Of a stretch of 64,000 nucleotides of DNA, positions 34,907 to 42,284 are shown in pieces (within the stretch, counting starts at the first letter, position 1; each line of letters starts with the position of its first letter). Source of the stretch: an uncultured bacterium. Its GTDB lineage: Bacteria > Hydrogenedentota > Hydrogenedentia > Hydrogenedentales > CAILVY01. A model generated the notes under the pieces. The model made no database searches, was not told the DNA's origin, and was given only the letters and a program-made list of their open reading frames with translations. Both the position numbers and the translations under genes were made by a program. Where the stretch lies: assembly GCA_937951485.1 (NCBI GenBank), contig CALEDJ010000016.1, forward strand, positions 62,001-126,000, given 5' to 3'.

Positions 34907-35953
34907 TCAAATCACCAGTAAAATTCCAGGAATCTTTTCCCTCGTCACCACTTCGAAGGCCGTCGTGCCATGGCTGAAACAGCGGAGGGGCGCGTCATTG
35001 CCGCGCCGCAATTCCAGGGTCATGTCGGAAATTTTGGAATTATAGCAATAGAGATTGCTGCCGTCGGTGTCTTCATACGTAACCCCGGCATAGTGGTCCT
35101 GAGTGCCGTGGATTTCGCCGCGAATGGTCCAATCGCCCTGCCGCGCGGTGAAGGTCCACCCCTCCAGTCCATATGCGGATTTTGTCCTGAGCACATCCAG
35201 GAGGCCGTTACAGCGCAGGTCATGTCCGCCGACGTGCACATACAGCGTACTTAACAGCGGCGTGGCCCGACCCGACCCCAGGCGCGCCCGCGCGCTCAGC
35301 GCATCGAGAATGACCGCCTGCGGCGCACCGGCGTCGTCCACGAACATGTTGCAGTGCGCCCACGCCCAGGAATGGCCGTTCTTCGGTCCGGCAAGATGCC
35401 CCTGCATGCCCGGCGCAGCGCGCCAGTCCCGGCGGTATCCGTCCACCTCCACCCACCCGGAGAAACGCAGGTCTTCATAGGGGGTGATGGCCATGTTTTT
35501 CACCAGACCGAGACGCCGCAGGGCGGCGGGCACAAAATCGAACCCAAGGCGCTGCTGCGGTGTTATGGTCAAATCCCACCGGATGCGGTGTTCTTCCGTC
35601 GCCACTTGGCCGAAAGTGTGCCCGTCGCTGAAAAAGCAGTCCGCAATATAGAAAGCGGCCATACCCGCGTCCGGCGGGGCTTCTTCGATGCGGAACGCCG
35701 CCAGGGGATGCGTGTTCTTCATGCCCTTCTTGTCCACGCCGCCGTCCGGGTTCTTGTGGAAGTGGATGGCCCAGGTTTCCGCGACCCGCTTGGAACCGTC
35801 GCGGCGCACCAACAGCGTGAAGCGCAGCCAGAGCGCGTCGCCGCTGCCGGGATCATTGCACCTGAGATACCAGACCTCTTGCCACCCGCCCGCGGGTGCG
35901 GCGGACGGATCGAAGACCGGGCGATTACCCGTGCTGAGCGTGCCTGTTTTCAT
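34907..35953 (-). CDS. Uncharacterised beta-rich protein, possibly lipocalin-like
   Basis: A 348-residue protein with no signal peptide. I do not recognise the family. Visible traits are many Trp/Tyr and alternating strands, a motif GHSWAWAHCNMFVDD near the middle, and GLEGWTFTARQGDW late, which recall two-domain lipocalin-like proteins such as carotenoid hydratases or tocopherol cyclases; this resemblance is only a guess. Its ATG overlaps the stop of the upstream four-helix membrane protein (ATGA), so the two are translationally coupled and probably function together. Confidence 0.6.
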   Translation of the reverse strand: MKTGTLSTGNRPVFDPSAAPAGGWQEVWYLRCNDPGSGDALWLRFTLLVRRDGSKRVAETWAIHFHKNPDGGVDKKGMKNTHPLAAFRIEEAPPDAGMAAFYIADCFFSDGHTFGQVATEEHRIRWDLTITPQQRLGFDFVPAALRRLGLVKNMAITPYEDLRFSGWVEVDGYRRDWRAAPGMQGHLAGPKNGHSWAWAHCNMFVDDAGAPQAVILDALSARARLGSGRATPLLSTLYVHVGGHDLRCNGLLDVLRTKSAYGLEGWTFTARQGDWTIRGEIHGTQDHYAGVTYEDTDGSNLYCYNSKISDMTLELRRGNDAPLRCFSHGTTAFEVVTREKIPGILLVI

Positions 35954-36435
35954 GATTCCGGTGTGGCGTCAGCCGGCCCGGCTTCCGGGGCCGCCGCGTC
36001 CTTTTTCATTGCGACGAAAGCGCGCATGGCCAGCCAGGTCACAAGAAGGAATATCGGCAGATCAACCAGGAAGCCGACCAGGTATGCGAAATAGCGGGCC
36101 TTGAAAATGAAAAGATAGAGGTATCCCAGGCTGGAACAGGCCTTGGATGCCATGTGCATATAAGCCAGAATGCGGATTTCCGGCGAGGCGGCGGCCGAAA
36201 ACGCGATGATTGCCAGCATCACCATCATGGAGGTCGCCAGGGGCACCCAGAAATGCTCGCTGCTTTGCGGGATGACCTCCACCAGACGGATGACTTTCGG
36301 TATTAAATTCATCAGCCACAGCACCCGGTCCGGAAAGAAGAAAAACAGTAACGCACCCAACACATAGAGCAGTCCCAGAATCCGCATTATCGTGACATAA
36401 TTCGCTATGGCCGCCGGCTTCTCTGTTCCTTCCAT
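35950..36435 (-). CDS. Four-helix membrane protein of unknown function
   Basis: A 161-residue protein with four hydrophobic segments (residues ~15-40, ~60-80, ~88-112 and ~117-143) and a short Ala/Pro/Glu-rich tail. The start at 36435 is preferred over upstream in-frame ATGs because GGGTGG lies six bases before it and the extra N-terminal residues would be non-homologous and basic. No family is recognised. Its stop overlaps the start of the beta-rich gene downstream, forming a two-gene unit that may continue to the glycosidase-like gene 128 bases further on. Confidence 0.7.
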   Translation of the reverse strand: MEGTEKPAAIANYVTIMRILGLLYVLGALLFFFFPDRVLWLMNLIPKVIRLVEVIPQSSEHFWVPLATSMMVMLAIIAFSAAASPEIRILAYMHMASKACSSLGYLYLFIFKARYFAYLVGFLVDLPIFLLVTWLAMRAFVAMKKDAAAPEAGPADATPES

Positions 36436-36626
36436 CGGTCCACCCTTTCTCGATTGCACGCTTCCAGTATCCATAGGATACCGCACCGGCCTTTGGAATG
36501 CACGAGCGCCCGGGTGGTTGCCAGTGAAACATCCCCGCCACAAGGCATATGGAAGCCTTGCTTTGTGGAGGGTTTTCTGCATCCGTCGCAATCCCCCGAG
36601 AAGGATATCGCCCAAAAAGAAAGGGA

Positions 36627-36705
36627 CGCCGTCGCCGAGAGAGGGAGGGGGAGAGGCGGGAAAGCGACGGCGCCAATCCCGCGCAGTGGGGGGAACTGCG
36701 CGGGA
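36627..36705 (-). other. Two strong hairpins downstream of the 30-residue peptide gene
   Basis: A perfect 11-bp stem TCCCGCGCAGT / ACTGCGCGGGA (36677-36687 with 36695-36705, 7-base loop) is followed in the leftward direction by a 9-bp stem CGCCGTCGC / GCGACGGCG (36627-36635 with 36664-36672) enclosing a pyrimidine tract on the minus strand. Immediately after it the minus strand reads tccctttcttttt, so the second hairpin may terminate the peptide transcript. This fills the 36436-36745 spacer, which otherwise holds no gene. Confidence 0.55.
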
Positions 36706-36745
36706 GGTAAACGAAAGATACTGTTACTCCGGGCTGTTTGACGTA

Positions 36746-36838
36746 TTAGAAAAGCCCGGTGAAGAAAGAAACGAGGGCTTCCCAAATGCCGGTGAAGAAG
36801 CCCAGAATTTCCTTCCATAGATTTGCAAACCACTCCAT
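36746..36838 (-). CDS. 30-residue Trp/Phe-rich peptide with two 11-residue repeats
   Basis: ATG at 36838, stop TAA at 36746. An ideal ribosome site AAGGAG lies seven bases before the ATG. The peptide repeats an 11-residue block, LWKEILGFFTG (residues 7-17) and IWEALVSFFTG (18-28), after a head MEWFAN and before LF. An 11-residue period equals three helical turns, so the peptide should form an amphipathic helix with Trp, Phe, Ile and Leu on one face: a membrane-surface or curvature-binding helix. No homologue is known to me. It could be a regulatory membrane peptide, a toxin or a signalling peptide; function is not assigned. The structured RNA at 36627-36705 lies just downstream. Confidence 0.6.
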   Translation of the reverse strand: MEWFANLWKEILGFFTGIWEALVSFFTGLF

Positions 36839-37006
36839 GATTCGTCTCCTTTTATGTTGGTTCCGTTGATTCTGTTCCCCGGCACCCTGTCGCCGGATTC
36901 CTTCATCAATACCATCCGGATTCAAATTTGTTACATCGCCGTTTCCCGCCCCACAACTGCGCCGCCGCCATATGCCGTTTGAAGCGGGCAATGGGTGCGG
37001 TCTAAG

Positions 37007-39199
37007 ATGCCGTTCATGGCCTCCGCGCAAGACACAGATCGCTCCCCATTTCGCTTCTTTCTGGCGTTGGGACTGGTGTTTCTTGCGGCCTTGCTGACGC
37101 GGCTCTACGGCATTCACCGCGAATCCCTGTCCTTCGACGCCTTCACCAGCGTGGTCCACCTGCACCCCCAACAGTCGGTCAAGGCCTCCCCCTATTACGA
37201 CCGTTGGCGGGCCGCAACAGGGGCGGAGGCGTGCGACTCGGTATGGGAATATCTCCGGCGCAATCGCTTCCTGGACCCGGCATCCATGCCCGCCTACTAT
37301 TCGCTGGCCTATTTCTTCAACCGCCATGTCAGTCAATCCTTGCTTGCGTTGCGTCTGTTCTCGGTGGGGATGGGGATGGCGGTCGTTTTCTTGCTGTATC
37401 AATGCGGGCGGGAATTGTTTGGCCGGCGCGCCGGGCTGATCGCCGCCGCCTGCGCCGCGTTGTCGCCGGTGCACTGGTATTATTCCCGCGAGATTCGGGT
37501 CTACGGCTTTCTGGCGCTGGCGGCAATGGTCCACCTCTATACATTTCAGCGCCTGGTGCGGGGTGGTGGAAAACATTGGTGGACAGTGCACGGAATTGTG
37601 ACGCTGCTGCTGGTCTGGACGCATCCCTTCGCCGTGTTGATCCCCGTTGCGGAAGCGCTTTTTCTTGCGGGCACACACTGGCGCGACAGGCCGCTCCTGC
37701 GACGCTGGGGTATCTTGCAGGCGGCGCTTGCGTTGCCGGCGCTCGCCTATGTATTCAGCATCAGTTACTGGTCCCCCGCCGCCACCCCGTGGATGGTCAC
37801 GCCGTCGCTCCGGCATTTCCTTGGTGACCTGCTTGCGGATGATATTCTGGGGCTGAGTTTTCAATTCCGACCCGATGCCGCCACGTGGGCGCGGATAGTC
37901 CCGGAGGCCGCCGCGCATCGGGTGGTCGGATGGCATGGCCGTATCGGCTGGGTGATGCTGGCCCTGACCTTGGCGGGGGTGCTGTGGGCGATAGTCTCGG
38001 CCGCCCGGCGGCGCATTGCCGCAAAGGATGCGCCGACAACCTGGCGCTGGACCGTTCTCCTGCTGCTCTGGTGGTTGCTGCCCCCGTTGCTGCTCTACGC
38101 CGCGTCGCACCTGTGGCGGCCCTGCATCTGGCCGCGCTACACGCTGTATGCCTCCTTCGGGCTTTATCTGCTGCTGGGAGCGGGGCTGGCGCAACTGCCG
38201 GGGCGGCTGGTGCGGGGAGCAGCCGTAACGGCGCTGCTGGTTTTGTACGCCTGTCAGCAGATGCTGGTGCTGGACGCGGCGCAGGACCGGGACTGGCGCG
38301 CCGCTGCGCGGCATATCCTGGCGCACGGCACACCGGACGACTTCATCGTGTATCAGGACTGGCTCTTTCACCGGGGGTTCCTTTATGAAATGGGGCCTGC
38401 GCCGCAAGTCAGCACGTATGCCAAAACGGTGGAAGGACTTGCGGAATTGACCGCTTTCGTCGCGGGATTGAAAACGAGGGGGCCGGATGATCCCCGGTCC
38501 GTGTGGGCGCTGATGGAAGTGGGCGCCACGCCTGTCGGCTCTGACGTACTCGAGTCCAGATTGCTCGCAGCGGCTCTGTCCTTCTCCGTGCGGGAATTCG
38601 GCGGGCTGCCGCCGCTGCGACTGTATCAGGTGCGGCGGGGGCAGGCCGCGCCGCGCCTCTCATCCCGGGATGCGCTGCCCGAAGACATTTTCAAAGACTG
38701 CACTGACCTGGCGATGGCGTTCTGGTGGGCCCAAGACATGCCCGCCGCGGAAGCCGCCGCGCGCCGCGCCCTGGATTTTCACAATGACTATGCGCGCGCA
38801 TGGCTCTATCTCGGCCTCGCGCTTGCCGAACAGAAAAAACACGGCGCGCACAAGGCCCTCCTGCGGGCGACCGCGCCGCCCCATCATGATTTCAACGCGA
38901 TGGAATTCGCCCTGCTTTCCCGCGGCCTGCTCCGGACGGGGGACCCCGAACAGGCCTCGGCCATGGCGGCCTCGGCGGTCATTTCCGACCCCAATCATCC
39001 CGCAGGATATTACGCACGGGCGGCCATCGAGCACGCCCGAGGAAATGAAGAAGAAAAACAGGCCGCTTTGACAATGGCCCGACGCAGAGACCCCCATGCC
39101 CGTCGCATGAACCCGGCGGTCATACTGGGGCCGGAGTTTTTTGTAAAGGACAGAAAGGATGAAAATTACATAAATAATATAAATGATAATCGTAGGTGA
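37007..39199 (+). CDS. GT39-like membrane glycosyltransferase with TPR-like tail
   Basis: About 730 residues. The N-terminal ~460 residues contain some ten hydrophobic helices in the arrangement of PMT/ArnT-type enzymes that move sugars from polyprenyl phosphates on the outer face of the inner membrane (AALLTRLYGIHRESLSFDAF, ALRLFSVGMG, AALSPVHWYYSREIRVY). In relatives the first loop carries an Asp-Glu pair; here the place reads Asp-Ala (SFDAF), so activity is uncertain. The last ~180 residues look like tetratricopeptide helices (AMAFWWAQDMPAAEAAARRA, AWLYLGLALAEQKKHGAHKA). The start is uncertain: ATG at 37007, GTG at 36995 or ATG at 37016; no strong ribosome site separates them. Confidence 0.8.
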   Translation: MPFMASAQDTDRSPFRFFLALGLVFLAALLTRLYGIHRESLSFDAFTSVVHLHPQQSVKASPYYDRWRAATGAEACDSVWEYLRRNRFLDPASMPAYYSLAYFFNRHVSQSLLALRLFSVGMGMAVVFLLYQCGRELFGRRAGLIAAACAALSPVHWYYSREIRVYGFLALAAMVHLYTFQRLVRGGGKHWWTVHGIVTLLLVWTHPFAVLIPVAEALFLAGTHWRDRPLLRRWGILQAALALPALAYVFSISYWSPAATPWMVTPSLRHFLGDLLADDILGLSFQFRPDAATWARIVPEAAAHRVVGWHGRIGWVMLALTLAGVLWAIVSAARRRIAAKDAPTTWRWTVLLLLWWLLPPLLLYAASHLWRPCIWPRYTLYASFGLYLLLGAGLAQLPGRLVRGAAVTALLVLYACQQMLVLDAAQDRDWRAAARHILAHGTPDDFIVYQDWLFHRGFLYEMGPAPQVSTYAKTVEGLAELTAFVAGLKTRGPDDPRSVWALMEVGATPVGSDVLESRLLAAALSFSVREFGGLPPLRLYQVRRGQAAPRLSSRDALPEDIFKDCTDLAMAFWWAQDMPAAEAAARRALDFHNDYARAWLYLGLALAEQKKHGAHKALLRATAPPHHDFNAMEFALLSRGLLRTGDPEQASAMAASAVISDPNHPAGYYARAAIEHARGNEEEKQAALTMARRRDPHARRMNPAVILGPEFFVKDRKDENYINNINDNRR

Positions 39200-39317
39200 A
39201 TAGTGATAAAAAAAATGAATTACCGCCTGAAAATAGTGGCTTTCACAGGACCCAAAGGGACTGTAGGAAAGATTTTCCATTGGGTTCCACGATCTCTATG
39301 ATTTTCTTGCTCTTCAA

Positions 39318-39350
39318 AGCGTCCTTGCTGTCCTTGTTGTCCATGTTTTC
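39318..39350. repeat. 9-bp tandem array, GTCCTT variant
   Basis: GTCCTT, GTCCTT and GTCCAT begin at 39321, 39330 and 39339. The nine-base period is the same as in the GTCGGAC arrays, with a different core, and it lies just before the ribosome site of the next gene. Confidence 0.55.
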
Positions 39351-39368
39351 CTCAAAAGGAGTCTCCCC

Positions 39369-41402
39369 ATGTCAAATCCAGAAACTGCATTCTTGCTGGC
39401 TCTCCCTTTGATGGCTGTGCTCGGTGCTGGGCTGTGCGCTTCGGGCGCGGCACATGCCGCGCCGACGGACGACGCGCGGCGCGGTGTAACCCTGCATGTG
39501 TCGAAACTGGGCGACAACAGCGACGGCCTGTCGTGGGCGACGGCGTTCACGACGGTGCAGGCGGCGCTGGACGCGATTCCCGACGATGCTGGAGGGCATC
39601 GCATCTTCGTCCGCCCGGACACCTACATGGAGGCGAATCTTTCCCCCGCGCATCCCGGCGCGGCGGGCGCCTACAATCTCCTGGTCGGCGATGTGGACGG
39701 ACGGCTCGGCTCGGGGACTTCCGGCCGCGTGGTCCTGGACGCTGGCGACCCGGACAGGGGCTTCAAGAGTTACGACTGGTGGGGCAGTATCCGCGCGACC
39801 ACGCAGGGCTGGTCGAAGGAACACACAGCGCCGACGTTTTCCGCAATCGTGTGGGACCGATGGACCCTGCGCAATCTCTACGCCACGGGCGGCGACGGCG
39901 GCCTGTTCTGGGACGGCACAAACCGGGTCGAACCGTTCACGGTGGTGGTCGAGGATTGCGTGAGTATCGGACGCGCCTTCGGTGGCGGCGTGGCCAGTTG
40001 CCTCTCCCGTCCCGACGAGCCCATCACGTTCCGGCGCTGCCTCTTGTGGGCGCTGGACTGGTGGGGCGATACCGCCGCCGCCTATGCCCGCGTCGAGAAT
40101 GAAGCGATGCCCGAACGCCCCGACATTGTCTTTGAAGACTGCACGCTGGTCAGCCCGCAGTGCGCCTTGAAAGGGGGCAATTACGGCTTCCACACCTACA
40201 CCCGCATCCGGGCGGCGCGGTCCAGACTGGTCGTGTTGAATTTTTCCCAACCCCGGGGCACGCCCAGCGACGGCATCATCGTGAGCATGCAGAACGGGAA
40301 ATACCTGCATGTGGACCTCGAAGACTGCACGCTGATGGGCTACAAGGTCTTCGGGGTCAAGGTGGACCAGGATTCCGTGGACGCCATCGGCTACAGCCTC
40401 GCCGGCGACGTGCGCGCCTATGTGCAGCACACGCAGGACGTGCCCGGGGGCATGTTCCGAATCACCCATTGGCCCGCGGACATCTTCGCCGCCATTGTGC
40501 CGCCGGAAATCCCGCGCACCGCGCCGACGCTCACGCGCCGGGGCGTGGTCGTCAAGGACATGTGCGAAGTGTCGGTGCTGCGGTGGCGGGGGCGGCTGTG
40601 CCGGATGGACTGCGTGCGCCCGGCCAGCGGCGGCGATCGCAAGGACTACTACCTGCTCCTGCGCGACGCCGACACCGGCGAGGAACTCGCCAGATTCGCC
40701 GAAGGCTATGGCCTGGCGTGCGCCCTCGTGCATGACGACACGTTCTACGCTTTCGCCTCGCGCTTTGAGGACGGCGATTGGAACGACGTCACCATGTTCT
40801 GGTCCAAAGACCTGCGACATTGGGACCACAAAGTCGTAATCCGTCAGGAAAACGAGCACCTCTTCAACAGTTCCGTCTGCGCGGGGCCGGACGGCTTTGT
40901 CATGGCCTGCGAATCCAACGACCCCGCTTATCCCGCCTTCACCACCAAGTTCGCCGTGTCCAAAGACCTGATGGACTGGACCAGGCGCTCCGAAGCCACG
41001 TTCGGCACAAACCGCTACACGGCCTGTCCGAACATCCATTACGCCAACGGGTATTACTACGTGCTGTACCTGGAACGCAGGCCGCCGCGATGGTTCTTTG
41101 AAACCTGGATCACGCGGTCCCCCGACCTGCAATCCTGGGAATTGAGCGGCGCCAACCCCCTCATCGCGCCCGAAGGCGTTGACGAAGGCATCAACGCCTC
41201 CGACCCCGACCTTGTCGAAGTGGACGGCACGACCCGGCTCTACTACGCCGCGGGCGACCAGCGCACCTGGATGAACATCAAAATGGCGGATTACCCCGGC
41301 CCCCTCGCCCAATTCCTCGAAGCATGGTACGCCGCACCGGGGATTCCGGAACATGGCGCACTCGGAACGGGAACACACAAGGGCGCACACGCCGATCCCT
41401 GA
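39369..41402 (+). CDS. Secreted beta-helix protein fused to GH43-like propeller
   Basis: A 677-residue exported protein (signal segment LLALPLMAVLGAGLCASGAAHA). Residues ~40-390 show the start of a right-handed beta-helix (LHVSKLGDNSDGLSWATAF, TVQAALDAIP, HRIFVRPDTYMEANL) followed by short strand repeats (VVVEDCVSIG, IVFEDCTLVS, HVDLEDCTLMG), as in pectate lyase-like proteins. Residues ~400-660 carry five-bladed propeller features of GH43/GH32-like enzymes (FWSKDLRHWDHK, ACPNIHYANGYYYVLYLER, TRSPDLQSWELS, ASDPDLVEVDGTTRLYY). The ATG follows AAAGGAG. It likely binds and cleaves a plant- or algal-type polysaccharide; catalytic residues were not assigned. Confidence 0.75.
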   Translation: MSNPETAFLLALPLMAVLGAGLCASGAAHAAPTDDARRGVTLHVSKLGDNSDGLSWATAFTTVQAALDAIPDDAGGHRIFVRPDTYMEANLSPAHPGAAGAYNLLVGDVDGRLGSGTSGRVVLDAGDPDRGFKSYDWWGSIRATTQGWSKEHTAPTFSAIVWDRWTLRNLYATGGDGGLFWDGTNRVEPFTVVVEDCVSIGRAFGGGVASCLSRPDEPITFRRCLLWALDWWGDTAAAYARVENEAMPERPDIVFEDCTLVSPQCALKGGNYGFHTYTRIRAARSRLVVLNFSQPRGTPSDGIIVSMQNGKYLHVDLEDCTLMGYKVFGVKVDQDSVDAIGYSLAGDVRAYVQHTQDVPGGMFRITHWPADIFAAIVPPEIPRTAPTLTRRGVVVKDMCEVSVLRWRGRLCRMDCVRPASGGDRKDYYLLLRDADTGEELARFAEGYGLACALVHDDTFYAFASRFEDGDWNDVTMFWSKDLRHWDHKVVIRQENEHLFNSSVCAGPDGFVMACESNDPAYPAFTTKFAVSKDLMDWTRRSEATFGTNRYTACPNIHYANGYYYVLYLERRPPRWFFETWITRSPDLQSWELSGANPLIAPEGVDEGINASDPDLVEVDGTTRLYYAAGDQRTWMNIKMADYPGPLAQFLEAWYAAPGIPEHGALGTGTHKGAHADP

Positions 41403-41489
41403 AATTGTGCCCTCTTCGGGAGGGGCCGCTTGTGCGCGCGCGGCATGAATGTGTAGCATGACGTCCTCATTGTTGCGGTAGTTTCCAAG

Positions 41490-41513
41490 TTCCGGAGTAC
41501 AGGCTTCAGCCTG
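41490..41513. repeat. AGGCTTCAGCCT repeat, opposite orientation to 11715
   Basis: The segment from ttccggagta through aggcttcagcctg contains the palindromic core at 41501-41512 and matches the reverse complement of the 11715 copy at 20 of 21 positions. It lies upstream of the SDR gene. Confidence 0.6.
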
Positions 41514-41558
41514 TGAAGACCTGCCGGCAGACTGCGGTTGTTCTTGGGAGCATGACGG

Positions 41559-42284
41559 ATGCTATTTGCGGGGAAAAGGGCGTTGATTACGGGCGCGGGG
41601 CGCGGCATTGGCCGCGCGATCGCCTTGGCGTTCGCGGAGCAGGGCTGCGATATCGCGGCGGCGGCGCGCACGGAATCGGAACTGGCGGAAACCGTGGCGC
41701 TGGCGCAGCAGCGGGGCCGCCGCGCAGCGGCGTATCCATGCGACGTGGCGGACCCTGATCAGGTGGCCGCGATGGCGCAGGCGGCGCTGTCGGATTTCGG
41801 CGCCATTGACATTCTCGTGAACAACGCGGGCTATGCCTGCTTCAAGCCGTTTATGGAACTCACTTTGGAGGAATGGCGGCGGACGCTCGACGTCAACATG
41901 ACGGGCATCTTTCTGTGTTGCCGGGCGCTGCTGCCGCACATGATCGCGCGGCGTTCGGGCTGCATCATCAACATTTCCAGCGTATCGGGCCTGCGGCCCA
42001 TCATGCACCAGAGCGCCTACTGCGCGTCGAAACACGGCGTGAACGGCCTCAGCGTCACGCTGGCGATGGAACTGAAGGAACATGGCATTCGCGTGCATGC
42101 GCTGTGTCCCGGCGGGGTGAAGACGCGGCTTTCGGACGAGGCGATGCCCGAACGCGACAAGTCGGACTGGATGACGCCGGAAGAAGTGGCGCACACCGCG
42201 TTGTATCTGGCGACGCTGGGGCCGAACGCCACCGTGGACATCGTATATCTGCGGCGCTTCGGCAGTGTGCCTCTGGGAGGATGA
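41559..42284 (+). CDS. Short-chain dehydrogenase/reductase
   Basis: A 241-residue Rossmann-fold oxidoreductase. It has the classical SDR motifs TGAGRGIGRAIA (cofactor loop), NNAGYA, the catalytic Ser in NISSVSG and Tyr/Lys in AYCASKHG, and PGGVKT after the active site. An Arg follows the second strand (AARTESEL), which favours NADP. Substrate is unknown. The stop overlaps the start of recD2 (ATGA), an unusual pairing with a DNA helicase. Confidence 0.9.
   Translation: MLFAGKRALITGAGRGIGRAIALAFAEQGCDIAAAARTESELAETVALAQQRGRRAAAYPCDVADPDQVAAMAQAALSDFGAIDILVNNAGYACFKPFMELTLEEWRRTLDVNMTGIFLCCRALLPHMIARRSGCIINISSVSGLRPIMHQSAYCASKHGVNGLSVTLAMELKEHGIRVHALCPGGVKTRLSDEAMPERDKSDWMTPEEVAHTALYLATLGPNATVDIVYLRRFGSVPLGG

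Noticed and set aside
36746-38407. 553-codon minus-strand frame containing the 30-residue peptide at its end
   Set aside because: The part beyond 36838 is antisense to the GT39-like gene and meaningless. Only the last 30 codons, with their own ribosome site, are kept as a gene.
39372-41459. 695-codon minus-strand frame opposite the beta-helix/GH43-like gene
   Set aside because: Antisense shadow; no motif, and the plus strand gives a signal peptide and coherent domains.
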